This document shows positions 17,948 through 26,867 of a stretch of 64,000 nucleotides of DNA, piece by piece. The position numbers and the translations under genes were made by a program. The stretch is from Idiomarina sp. PL1-037 (GTDB lineage Bacteria; Pseudomonadota; Gammaproteobacteria; Enterobacterales; Alteromonadaceae), in NCBI RefSeq assembly GCF_034422975.1, contig NZ_CP139873.1:62001-126000 (forward strand), given 5' to 3'. Positions within the stretch are counted from its first letter, which is position 1. Every line of letters begins with the position of its first letter. Under the pieces are notes generated by a model, which was given only the letters and a program-made list of their open reading frames with translations, did not search any database and had not been told where the DNA came from.

Positions 17948-20104
17948 TTACTTCGCGCTGGTTGTGTCAAAGTAAGATTTACCGGCTTTAGCCATTTCAC
18001 GCATGCCGTCGGTAACCTGATAAATTTCACCCAGGTGCGCGTACTTGTCTGCCAGTTGAATAAAGTTGTCCATGCCAAGCGTTTCCAGATAACGGAAAGG
18101 ACCGCCTCGGAATGGAGGAAAGCCTAAGCCATAAAGCAGCGCCATGTCTGCTTCGGCAGCAGAGCCAACAATGTCTTCTTCCAGGCAGCGAACGACTTCG
18201 TTCACCATAGGGATCATGCAACGCGCAATGACTTCGTCAGCATCCAGTTTTTTGCCTTGCTCACAACCTAACAGCTCGTAAGTGGCTGGATCTGCCTCTT
18301 TGGTTGGCTTACCTTTTTTGTCGGTGCCGTAAACGTAGAAGCCTTTGCCGTTTTTCTGACCGTAACGCTCAGCAGCCGCCAGTTTAGCAATGGCGCTTGA
18401 CTCGTCGCGCTTCATGCGGGTCGGGAAGCCTGCTTCCATCACAACGGTACAATGATCAGCTGTGTCGATACCGACCACATCGCTCAAATAAGCAGGACCC
18501 ATAGGCCAGCCGAACTGCTTCTCCATAACCTTGTCGATGCCGACGAAATCAACGCCTTCATCCACCATGCCGGCAAAGCCTGCCAGGTACGGGAACAATA
18601 CACGGTTGACTAAAAAGCCCGGGCAGTCGTTAACAACGATAGGGGTTTTGCCAAGTTTAAGCGCATAGGCGACTACCGCATTAACGGTGTCATCTGAGGT
18701 TTTCTCGCCACGGATAATTTCAACCAATGGCATTTTGTGTACCGGGTTGAAAAAGTGCATACCGCAGAATTTTTCAGGGCGCTTCAGGTTCTTAGCGAGT
18801 TCAGTAATAGAAATGGTCGAAGTATTTGACGTCAAAATGGCGTCATCGCCTATTACGCCTTCAATTTCTGCCAGTACCGAGCCTTTAACTTTCGGGTTTT
18901 CAACAACGGCTTCTACGACAATATCGACGTCTTTGACTGCGTCATTCAGCAGCGTAGGCGTAATAGAAGACAAGATTTTAATCATCTTCTCGCTGTTAAC
19001 TTTGCCGCGCTCGACACCTTTCTTCAGGATCTTGCCGGCTTCTTTCATACCTAAGTCTAAAGCGTCTTGCTTAATGTCTTTCATAACCGCCGGTACGCCT
19101 TTAAGCGCTGACTGGTAAGCGATACCGCCGCCCATAATGCCGGCACCCAAAACACCTGCTGTCTTAATTTCTTTGGTTGCTGCTTTCGCGTACTTCTTAG
19201 ACTTACTTTTAACCGCCTGGTCCGCCAGGAAGATACCAACCTGTGCCTGACACGCGTCGGTTTGGGTCAGGTCGAAAAACGCGTTGTTTTCTGCTTTTAA
19301 TGCGCCTTCACGATGTTCGCGCGCGCCGTTTTCTATCGCTTCTAACGCTTTGTGCGGTGCCGGGTAGTGTTTGCCTGCTTTCGCTGCAATTAAGCCTTTA
19401 GCGGTAACCAGAGTCATCATCAACTCGGTGTCGTTAGCTCTTAATGGTTCAAGTTTTGGCTGACGCTTGGCTTTCCAGTCCTGTTGACCGGCTGCAGCTT
19501 CCTTCGCCAAATTAAGAGCTGCTTTGGTCAGGTTTTCTGGTTCAACAACCGCATCGACAGCGCCGACTTTTAGTGCATCATGAGCTTTGTTGTTTTTACC
19601 TGTGGTTATCCACTCAAGTGCGTTGTCCGGACCAATTACGCGAGGTAAACGCATGGTGCCGCCAAAGCCAGGAATAAGGCCCAGTTTAACTTCCGGCAGG
19701 CCGAGAGTTGCTGTGGTGTCCGCTACACGGTAGTCACAGGCTAACAAGGCTTCACAACCGCCGCCTAATGCGAAACCTTTTACCGCACCAACTGTTGGTA
19801 CTGGCAGGTCTTCCAACTGGTCAAATACGCGAGAAGCTTTTGCCACCCAGCTGCGGGTTTTTTCCTGATCAGAAAATAGTGTCAGGAACTCGGTAATGTC
19901 AGCGCCGACAATAAAGGTCGACTTGCTACTGGTGACAATGACGCCGCGCAGGTCGTTAGTGTTTTGTAATTTTGTCAGTGCTTCACTGAATTCTTCTAAT
20001 GTCGCCTGGTCGAATTTATTAACCGAGCCTTTCGCATCAAATTGTAGTTCTGCGAAACCTGGTTCGATAAAATCGACCCGAATGCTTTCACCTTGATAGA
20101 TCAT
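17948..20104 (-). CDS. fadB: Fatty acid oxidation complex alpha subunit FadB
   Basis: A 718-residue multifunctional enzyme: enoyl-CoA hydratase/isomerase in the N-terminal crotonase domain (about 1-190, with GFALGGGCEALLACDYR) and 3-hydroxyacyl-CoA dehydrogenase in the C-terminal part, starting at the NAD-binding GVLGAGIMGGGIAYQ (about 315) and followed by the catalytic HFFNPVHKMPLVE. The shape and length match E. coli FadB (729). A GGGAGACCC lies just before the ATG. It is the first gene of fadBA and diverges from slt; operator-like palindromes lie in the shared region. Confidence 0.97.
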   Translation of the reverse strand: MIYQGESIRVDFIEPGFAELQFDAKGSVNKFDQATLEEFSEALTKLQNTNDLRGVIVTSSKSTFIVGADITEFLTLFSDQEKTRSWVAKASRVFDQLEDLPVPTVGAVKGFALGGGCEALLACDYRVADTTATLGLPEVKLGLIPGFGGTMRLPRVIGPDNALEWITTGKNNKAHDALKVGAVDAVVEPENLTKAALNLAKEAAAGQQDWKAKRQPKLEPLRANDTELMMTLVTAKGLIAAKAGKHYPAPHKALEAIENGAREHREGALKAENNAFFDLTQTDACQAQVGIFLADQAVKSKSKKYAKAATKEIKTAGVLGAGIMGGGIAYQSALKGVPAVMKDIKQDALDLGMKEAGKILKKGVERGKVNSEKMIKILSSITPTLLNDAVKDVDIVVEAVVENPKVKGSVLAEIEGVIGDDAILTSNTSTISITELAKNLKRPEKFCGMHFFNPVHKMPLVEIIRGEKTSDDTVNAVVAYALKLGKTPIVVNDCPGFLVNRVLFPYLAGFAGMVDEGVDFVGIDKVMEKQFGWPMGPAYLSDVVGIDTADHCTVVMEAGFPTRMKRDESSAIAKLAAAERYGQKNGKGFYVYGTDKKGKPTKEADPATYELLGCEQGKKLDADEVIARCMIPMVNEVVRCLEEDIVGSAAEADMALLYGLGFPPFRGGPFRYLETLGMDNFIQLADKYAHLGEIYQVTDGMREMAKAGKSYFDTTSAK

Positions 20105-20186
20105 CTTGGGTCTCCCACGACTTCCATTAATTTGTTGCTATAAAGAAACTGATTCTGATATAGCTTTGGGTTAAGGTAGATAGAGT

Positions 20187-20234
20187 TTGGCGCGAATACG
20201 CCAATTTTTCAACGGTTATTTAAACATGCGTTTG
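20187..20234. promoter_or_regulatory. Operator-like palindromes between fadB and slt
   Basis: Two short symmetric sequences lie in the divergent region. One is TTGGCG-N6-CGCCAA at 20187-20204. The other is AAAC-ATGC-GTTTG at 20222-20234, which fits the (G/C)AAAC-N2-4-GTTT(G/C) pattern described for PsrA, a TetR-type regulator of fatty-acid degradation in several gammaproteobacteria. The assignment is inferred from that pattern and from the neighbouring fadBA operon. The second site is closer to slt than to fadB. Confidence 0.4.
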
Positions 20235-20239
20235 AATTA

Positions 20240-22189
20240 ATGAAAAAGCAGTCGTTTATCATACGTTACAGTGCGCCATTGTTTCTCGCTTTGTTCTTGC
20301 TGAGCGCTGGTGCGGTTCAGTCTGAGCCTGTTGATACAAAGCAACGGGAGCAGCAGCGTGAGCTATTCAAAAAAGCAGAGTACGCGGCTAAACGTGGTCG
20401 TCTGAACGAGTATCGGTTATTACTGAAAAAGCTGAAAGGTTATCCATTGCTGCCGTATCTGGAACTGGCTCGACTTGAGCAAATTGGATACCTGGCCAAT
20501 GAAGACCGCGTTTTGGCCTTTCTTGAAAAGTACGAAAAGACCCCTCTGGACTGGCAATTAAGGCAACCCTGGCTTACCTATTTGGCAGGGCAGGAGGAAT
20601 ATTCACGCTTTATCCGGGACTTCCGGCATCCGGGAACCCTAACTCATCGCTGTCAGTTTATAGAGTCACAACGTAAAACGGGTCTGGAAGATGGGCCTTT
20701 TCTACGCCAAGTGGACGCTATCTGGAAGCATGGGTTTTCGCTTCCTTCGGCTTGTGACCCTGTCCTGGACGAATGGGCGGAACTGGGTGAGCGCACTGAA
20801 GAAAAGGTTTGGGAGCGACTGGAATTAGCGGCCGAACACGGTAACCCGACTCTACTTCCGTATTTAACCGGTTTATTGCCTGAGTTACAGCAGTATCTGG
20901 GTGAGTTTTATCATAAGGTTAGGTATTCACCCGCCGCTATAGAGGACGACTCCTGGTACAAGGGCCGCTATCCTGGAAAAGAGGCACAAATAGTCACCTA
21001 TGCTTTAACTACGCTGGTTTGGCGTAACGAAAACATTGCTCTGCGAAGCTATAAAAAGCTGAGCTCACAACTACCCTTTACCGAACAACAAAAAGGGCGT
21101 ATTGCGGAAGAATTTGCTGTTGCATTAAGCTTAAACTCTCACCCTGAAGCTCGTGTCTGGCATGACCGCGTTCCGGTCAACGCGTTAAATGAACGAGTTT
21201 TACAGTGGCGTTTGGCTATTTATCTTAAGGACAAAGATTACGAAGGCCTGAGAGATGCGATCCAAAGTTTGCCGGTTGCCATTCGGCAGGGCAATCAATG
21301 GCGTTACTGGCTGGCTCGTTCACAAGAGATAACCGGTAACGCTTTGGCCGCACAAGAACTGTACGAAGATTTATCAGACGAACGGCATTACTACGGCTTT
21401 CTGGCGGCCGCACGATTACAAAAGCCGGTGAGCCTTGAACAAGAGAAACTTGAAGTCAGTGTTGTTCAACTCGAGCAAATTCGTAATCATCCTAGCGTGC
21501 AACGTGCGTATGAACTGATTCAACTGGAGCGCTGGGTCGACGCCCGGCGCGAATGGAACCATTTATTGACGCAGCTTGATGGCGAGGAGCAAAAGGTCGC
21601 GGCCTATCTCGCCAGCGAGTGGGGATGGCACGATCAGGCGATATGGACATTAGCGCAAATAGGGCATTTTGACGCTGTGGGCATTCGTTTCCCATTAGCT
21701 TACAAAGACATATTAGGGCGGGCGTCACAAGCCGCCGGAATAGATGAAAGCTGGGCTTTAGCTGTTACGCGTCGGGAAAGTAATTTTCGGCACGATGCCT
21801 ATTCAAGTGCCGGTGCAAGGGGGCTAATGCAGATTCTGCCTGGTACCGCAAAGCAACTGGACACTAAAAATAATAGTTGGCGGCGGTTGAACGACCCCGC
21901 TGTTAATGTGCGCCTGGGCACTGACTATCTAAGTCGACTGAAACACCGCTTTGAGAATAATTGGTTATTAGCTACAGCAAGTTATAATGCAGGTTATTAT
22001 CGAGTTAAAGACTGGTTACCCGACGAACCTGTTGCTGCTGACGAGTGGGTCGAAACCATTCCGTACCATGAAACGAGAGATTACGTAAAAGCGGTATTGA
22101 GTTATCAGCAAATTTATAGGATGTTGGGTGGTAACGAGGATAATTTGTTTGAGCAAGTTGTTGATATGACAATTGTTGATACTGAATAA
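20240..22189 (+). CDS. slt: Soluble lytic murein transglycosylase
   Basis: A 649-residue periplasmic enzyme that cleaves peptidoglycan glycan strands to 1,6-anhydromuropeptides. A signal peptide at about 1-28 ends near GAVQS. A long superhelical alpha-domain follows (about 30-480), then the catalytic SLT domain with TRRESNFRHDAYSSAGARG, where Glu513 is the expected catalytic acid, followed by GLMQILPGTA and ATASYNAG. Length matches Slt70 of E. coli (645). The ATG at 20240 has no strong ribosome site nearby. Confidence 0.94.
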   Translation: MKKQSFIIRYSAPLFLALFLLSAGAVQSEPVDTKQREQQRELFKKAEYAAKRGRLNEYRLLLKKLKGYPLLPYLELARLEQIGYLANEDRVLAFLEKYEKTPLDWQLRQPWLTYLAGQEEYSRFIRDFRHPGTLTHRCQFIESQRKTGLEDGPFLRQVDAIWKHGFSLPSACDPVLDEWAELGERTEEKVWERLELAAEHGNPTLLPYLTGLLPELQQYLGEFYHKVRYSPAAIEDDSWYKGRYPGKEAQIVTYALTTLVWRNENIALRSYKKLSSQLPFTEQQKGRIAEEFAVALSLNSHPEARVWHDRVPVNALNERVLQWRLAIYLKDKDYEGLRDAIQSLPVAIRQGNQWRYWLARSQEITGNALAAQELYEDLSDERHYYGFLAAARLQKPVSLEQEKLEVSVVQLEQIRNHPSVQRAYELIQLERWVDARREWNHLLTQLDGEEQKVAAYLASEWGWHDQAIWTLAQIGHFDAVGIRFPLAYKDILGRASQAAGIDESWALAVTRRESNFRHDAYSSAGARGLMQILPGTAKQLDTKNNSWRRLNDPAVNVRLGTDYLSRLKHRFENNWLLATASYNAGYYRVKDWLPDEPVAADEWVETIPYHETRDYVKAVLSYQQIYRMLGGNEDNLFEQVVDMTIVDTE

Positions 22190-22200
22190 GGCAATCCAAT

Positions 22201-23559
22201 ATGACTGCAATAGCAGATTTGTGGCCGTTGTTTCCTGACCATATAAAACAGCTTCAGACTCGTGCTGAACGACTTTTTAAACGAGAAAATTTAGATTTAG
22301 TTGCTATTCATTCGGGCCAGCAAAAGCGCTGGTTTTTGGATGATATGAATTATCCCTTTCGTGCTAATCCTCATTTTAAAGCCTGGTGCCCGGAAACCCA
22401 GTTGCCTAATGCCTGGATTATCTTGAAGCCGAACACTCGACCGACACTAGTTTTATTAAGTTCTCCGGACTTTTGGCATACGACGGCAAGCCTCGAGGGT
22501 GCTCCTTGGTTAGAAGAGTTCCACGTGGAACACATCAGTTCGCCAGAGGCCATTGAAAAACTGCTTCCTTACGGAAAGAAAAACGCGGCTTACCTTGGTG
22601 AACATATTGAGGTTGCCAAGGCTCTGGGTTTTGAGAATATAAACCCAGATCCTGTGCTTCACTTTTTTCATTATCATCGCTTGTTTAAAACCGACTACGA
22701 AATTGCCTGTTTAACCCAGGCAAACCACCTTGCGGCTGAAGGCCATGTTGCGGCCGCTGACGCGTTTTTTAACGGTGAGTCGGAGTTTGATTGTCTGCTG
22801 AAATACATGGCGGCTACTCGGCAAGGGCAGAACGAAGTGCCTTATAATCACATTATTGGACAAAATGAAAATGCCAGTGTTTTGCATCACTGGATGCCCG
22901 ACAAGAAAGTTTCAGGCTCGCTCAAGTCGATGCTGGTTGATGCGGGCGCTGAGGTTTGCGGTTATGCTGCCGATGTTAGCCGTACCTGGTCTAAACAACA
23001 CAATGAATACGAAGAGCTGATAGCTGCACTTGATCAAATTACATTGGCTTTAATTGATAAAATGAAGCCGGGCGTTGAATTCCCTGCGCTGCACCAGTTG
23101 GCTCATGAACAAATTGCTAATGTACTGTTTGCTTTTGGTTTTGTCAGTTGCAGTCCAGAACAAATGATTGAAGACGGTATAACCACGGTATTTCTTCCGC
23201 ATGGCTTAGGGCACCCCTTGGGCCTGCAGGTACACGACGTTGGTGCCGCGCAGGCTGATGAAAGGGGCACTCCAATAGCACCACCAAGTGGTCACCTTAC
23301 GTTAAAAACCACTCGTACCGTAGAGCCTCGACAGGTTTATACCATTGAACCTGGAATCTACTTTATTGAGCCTTTGCTGCAGAAGCTGGCAAATTCGCGC
23401 AATAAGCATTTAATTAACTGGCGCCGAGTGGATGAATTTAAACCCTTTGGTGGCGTGCGAGTTGAGGATAATATTGTGGTTTACCGGGAGCGAAATGATA
23501 ACCTTACACGCCAAACTGCTTTAGATGAGTACGTGAAAAAGGTTACCCGTCTTGCATGA
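22201..23559 (+). CDS. pepQ: Xaa-Pro dipeptidase PepQ
   Basis: A 452-residue cytoplasmic M24B metallopeptidase that hydrolyses dipeptides ending in proline. The two-metal site is visible: LVDAGAEVCGYAADVSRTW (both Asp), HGLGHPLGLQVHD (His), TIEPGIYF (Glu) and GGVRVEDNIVV (Glu). Length is as in E. coli PepQ (443). The gene contains a near-perfect parS site that encodes EEFHVEHIS at about residue 105. It lies 11 bases after slt and overlaps the YigZ-like gene by eight bases. Confidence 0.95.
   Translation: MTAIADLWPLFPDHIKQLQTRAERLFKRENLDLVAIHSGQQKRWFLDDMNYPFRANPHFKAWCPETQLPNAWIILKPNTRPTLVLLSSPDFWHTTASLEGAPWLEEFHVEHISSPEAIEKLLPYGKKNAAYLGEHIEVAKALGFENINPDPVLHFFHYHRLFKTDYEIACLTQANHLAAEGHVAAADAFFNGESEFDCLLKYMAATRQGQNEVPYNHIIGQNENASVLHHWMPDKKVSGSLKSMLVDAGAEVCGYAADVSRTWSKQHNEYEELIAALDQITLALIDKMKPGVEFPALHQLAHEQIANVLFAFGFVSCSPEQMIEDGITTVFLPHGLGHPLGLQVHDVGAAQADERGTPIAPPSGHLTLKTTRTVEPRQVYTIEPGIYFIEPLLQKLANSRNKHLINWRRVDEFKPFGGVRVEDNIVVYRERNDNLTRQTALDEYVKKVTRLA
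22517..22532. promoter_or_regulatory. parS site 3 (in pepQ), one mismatch
   Basis: AGTTCCACGTGGAACA differs from the consensus TGTTCCACGTGGAACA only at the first base. It lies about 13 kb from the recF sites on the same side of dnaA. Spacing and identity suggest a third ParB site, weaker than the other two. Confidence 0.75.
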
Positions 23560-24169
23560 TCAGGATTACGACATTCCGGCTTCGGAAACGGAAGTCGAAA
23601 TAGAAGTTAAAGGCAGCCGCTTTATTGCGTGCCTGGCACATACAGCAAACGCCGATAGCGCCGCTGAGTTTCTGGCGGTCGTAAGAAAGCGCTGGCCCAA
23701 AGCTTCTCACTACTGTTCTGCGTCGCTTTTTTCCGCGCCTAATAACAGTCAAAGTATGGCTTACAGCGACGACGGCGAACCTTCCGGAACGGCAGGGCGA
23801 CCTATGCTTATGGCGCTACAAAATAGTGGTGTAGGTGAGGTTACCGCTATAGTTGTGAGATATTTCGGTGGAGTGAAGCTGGGAACGGGCGGACTTCAGC
23901 GGGCCTATACCGACGCGACAGTTGCTGCACTGAATGAGCTTGAAAGAGAGCAGCGGGTTTTTAAACAACGCTTTCAGTTAAACTTTGCTTATACCGATCA
24001 GGGCGATGTTGAACCACTTTTGCTTGAGGCCAATGCTGAAATGGAATCTTCGGAGTATGAAGAGAGTGTGCGGCTTAAGGTGTTGCTACGCCCCGTGAAT
24101 GTTGGGGCGTTGCAGAAGAAGCTACAAGCTGCCACCCGTGGCCGGGTGCAGTTGAAAGAACTGGACTAA
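23552..24169 (+). CDS. yigZ: YigZ-like IMPACT-family protein
   Basis: A 205-residue protein of the IMPACT/YigZ family (UPF0029), with the conserved N-terminal domain containing SYSDDGEPSGTAGRP-type sequence (AYSDDGEPSGTAGRP here) and YFGGVKLGTGGL, then a DUF1949-type C-terminal domain. The molecular role in bacteria is not settled. The only start that keeps the conserved N-terminus is TTG at 23552, overlapping the pepQ stop by eight bases; no in-frame ATG or GTG exists nearby. It follows pepQ as in E. coli, but trkH, which comes next in E. coli, is not present here. Confidence 0.88.
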   Translation: MHDQDYDIPASETEVEIEVKGSRFIACLAHTANADSAAEFLAVVRKRWPKASHYCSASLFSAPNNSQSMAYSDDGEPSGTAGRPMLMALQNSGVGEVTAIVVRYFGGVKLGTGGLQRAYTDATVAALNELEREQRVFKQRFQLNFAYTDQGDVEPLLLEANAEMESSEYEESVRLKVLLRPVNVGALQKKLQAATRGRVQLKELD

Positions 24170-25542
24170 AAGAACATCGCACTTGGCTGGAAGACTTTTT
24201 CAACCTGATCAATGTACTTTTTATCCAGCAAGAAAAGAATAACGTGGTCGTCGGAGTGAATAATGGTTTCACTGTGCGCCATAAGCACTTCTTGTCCTCG
24301 GACAACCGCACCAATGGTGGTTCCCGGCGGAAGCTTGATATCTTTAATGGCTTTACCCACCACTCGGGAGGTGTCTTCATCACCATGTGCAATTGCCTCA
24401 ATAGCTTCGGCCGCACCTTTTCGCAGTGAGTAAACGTTAACAATATCGCCACGGCGTACGTGAGTTAGTAGAGCTGACACTGTGGCGCGTTGCGGTGAAA
24501 TGGCAATATCAATTTCGCCTCCCTGCACCAAGTCAACGTAGGCGCTACGCTGAATGAGCACCATGGTTTTACGGGCGCCCATGCGTTTAGCCAGCATGGC
24601 TGACATAATATTCGCTTCGTCGTCGTTGGTAACCGCAATAAATACGTCGATGTCTTCAACGTGCTCTTCTTCCAGCAATTTTTGATCGGACGCGTCACCG
24701 CGGAAAATTAAGGTATGCTCAAGGCTTTGAGAAAGTTCTTCCGCGCGGGTTTCTGAGCGCTCTATCAGCTTAACCCGGTGATCAACTTCCAGTTGTTTCG
24801 CCAGACCGGCACCAATGTTCCCGCCACCAACAATCATTATTCTGCGGTACTTATCTTCCAGCTTTTGCAGTTCCTGCATTACGGTGCTGATGTGGCGAGT
24901 ATCTGCAATGAAGAAGACTTCATCATCGGCTTCGATGATTGTGGTTCCGGTAGGGCGTATAGGCTTACCCTGACGATAAATAGCCGCAACCCGGGTGTCG
25001 ATATTGGGAATATGCTCCCGCAGTGTTGAGATAGCATGACCAACCAGCTTTCCGCCGTAGTAGGCCTTTACCGCCACCAGACTGGCTCGTCCGTTGGCAA
25101 ACTCCATAACTTGCAGAGCGCCGGGGTAGTCAATCAGCCGGCGAATATAGCTGGTTACCAGTTGTTCCGGTGAAATGATGTGGTCAACCGGTGCATCCTG
25201 ATTATGAAAAAGCTGATCTTTATAGCGGATATATTCTTCAGAGCGAATTCTGGCTATTTTCTTTGGTGTATTAAATATCGAGTAAGCAACCTGACAGGCA
25301 ATCATATTGGTTTCGTCGCTGCTGGTTACTGCAATAAGTAAGTCGGCATCGTCGGCACCCGCGCGACGTAAAACATCAGGATGGGCTCCGTTACCAACGA
25401 CGACCCGCAGATCATACTTATCCTGCAAATCGTCTAGTAAATCGTTATTGGTATCAACTATGGTGATATCGTTGCGTTCGCCAACCAGGTTTTCTGCTAA
25501 TGTGCCACCAACCTGGCCAACACCGAGTATGATAATTTTCAT
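24166..25542 (-). CDS. trkA: Trk potassium uptake regulatory protein TrkA
   Basis: A 458-residue cytoplasmic NAD-binding regulator of the Trk potassium channel. It contains two RCK units: the first Rossmann motif is GVGQVGGTLAENL near the N-terminus, the second is GGGNIGAGLAKQL at about residue 240, each followed by a TrkA_C domain. Length equals E. coli TrkA (458). It is the last gene of the def-fmt-rsmB-trkA operon, overlaps rsmB by four bases and converges on yigZ with a four-base overlap. No membrane partner TrkH or TrkG is in the window. Confidence 0.96.
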   Translation of the reverse strand: MKIIILGVGQVGGTLAENLVGERNDITIVDTNNDLLDDLQDKYDLRVVVGNGAHPDVLRRAGADDADLLIAVTSSDETNMIACQVAYSIFNTPKKIARIRSEEYIRYKDQLFHNQDAPVDHIISPEQLVTSYIRRLIDYPGALQVMEFANGRASLVAVKAYYGGKLVGHAISTLREHIPNIDTRVAAIYRQGKPIRPTGTTIIEADDEVFFIADTRHISTVMQELQKLEDKYRRIMIVGGGNIGAGLAKQLEVDHRVKLIERSETRAEELSQSLEHTLIFRGDASDQKLLEEEHVEDIDVFIAVTNDDEANIMSAMLAKRMGARKTMVLIQRSAYVDLVQGGEIDIAISPQRATVSALLTHVRRGDIVNVYSLRKGAAEAIEAIAHGDEDTSRVVGKAIKDIKLPPGTTIGAVVRGQEVLMAHSETIIHSDDHVILFLLDKKYIDQVEKVFQPSAMFF

Positions 25543-26867
25543 TCGACTTTTTTCAATCTCGCGTAAAAGAAACCATCCCCGTTATGTTCACCCGGGAGCA
25601 GTTGCAGAGTTTTCTGCTTTTCATCAATAGGTATCAGACTAGCACTCGATTGCTGTTTTAGAAAAGACTCAATTTGAGTTTGGTTTTCCTGGTTTAGAAT
25701 AGAGCAGGTTGCGTAAAGCAGTTCCCCGCCGTTTTTAAGTAAAGGCCAAAGCGAATTGAGTATCTGGTTTTGCAATTGTGCGAGCTCATTAATGTCCTCA
25801 GCGCGACGCAGCCATTTAATATCAGGGTGGCGGCGTATTACGCCTGTTGCAGAACATGGGGCATCCAAAAGTATGCGGTCAAACTGCTCGCCGTCCCACC
25901 AGTCGTCGGTTACAGAAACATCGGCGCAATGAACTACGGCACTTAAACCGGCGCGCTCCAGGTTTTCGTCCACTCGGTCAAGACGTTTAGCATCGATATC
26001 AATGGCCTGAACCGGTTGTTCAAAGTCGTTTCGCTCAAGCAGGTGCAATAGCTTGCCTCCTGGAGCAGCGCAACAATCGAGTACGCGGTGGGAAGCCTTT
26101 ACGTTCAGGTAATCAGCAGCCAGCTGTGCCGAACGGTCCTGCACCGATGCGTGTCCGCGGTCAAAGCCCGGAAGCCTTTCAACCGGAACAGGTGAATGCA
26201 GCCGAATAGCATCGCTGGCGAGGGTGTCGCCTTCGGCAGCAATACCACTGTCTTCCAGTTGTCTCAAATAGTCATCGCGATTGAAAAAACGACGGTTCAC
26301 GCGCAACCACATGGGCGGGTGAGCGTTGTTTTCTAAAAGAATGTCGCTGGCTTTTTGCGGGTGGTCTGCCTGAATTGCGTCAAACAACCAGCGCGGATGA
26401 TTTTCCATCGCGTCAACAGGCAGCTCGCGCTGCTGTGACTCATCTGCAGTTGGCGCTTCGCGAAGCAATTGACGGAGTATACCGTTTACCAGGCCTTTGT
26501 GATTACGTTTGCCCAGAATACGCGCCGCTTCTACTGTGGCGCTGACGGCAGCGTGATCTTTAATGCGCAGACAATAAAGCTGATAGGCACCTACCAGTAG
26601 TAAGTAGTGCAATACTTTAAGCTTACCTTTAAGTGGCTTATCCAGTTTAGCCCCAACCAGCTTGTTAAGGTTGGGCAGAACCCTTAAAACACCGTAGCTA
26701 ATTGCACTGGCAAGACGTTTGTCTGCGTCAGAGAGGTTACCGGTGGCGTGGGGTAAAGCTGCGGAAAGCGACTCACCTTTCTCTAATACATGAAAGAGGG
26801 CGGTTGCAGCGGCGGCCCGGCTAGTTGCTCCCTGACCGCTGTTTTCTGGCTTTTTCTGCTGGCTCAT
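25539..26867 (-). CDS. rsmB: 16S rRNA m5C967 methyltransferase RsmB
   Basis: A 442-residue methyltransferase that makes m5C967 in 16S rRNA. The N-terminal NusB-like RNA-binding domain covers about 15-145. The SAM site has VLDCCAAPGGKLLHLL, and the catalytic region has DAPCSATGVIRRHPDIKW with the nucleophilic Cys environment and LLYATCSI with the second Cys. It overlaps fmt and trkA by four bases on each side, so translation is coupled throughout the operon. Confidence 0.96.
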   Translation of the reverse strand: MSQQKKPENSGQGATSRAAAATALFHVLEKGESLSAALPHATGNLSDADKRLASAISYGVLRVLPNLNKLVGAKLDKPLKGKLKVLHYLLLVGAYQLYCLRIKDHAAVSATVEAARILGKRNHKGLVNGILRQLLREAPTADESQQRELPVDAMENHPRWLFDAIQADHPQKASDILLENNAHPPMWLRVNRRFFNRDDYLRQLEDSGIAAEGDTLASDAIRLHSPVPVERLPGFDRGHASVQDRSAQLAADYLNVKASHRVLDCCAAPGGKLLHLLERNDFEQPVQAIDIDAKRLDRVDENLERAGLSAVVHCADVSVTDDWWDGEQFDRILLDAPCSATGVIRRHPDIKWLRRAEDINELAQLQNQILNSLWPLLKNGGELLYATCSILNQENQTQIESFLKQQSSASLIPIDEKQKTLQLLPGEHNGDGFFYARLKKVE

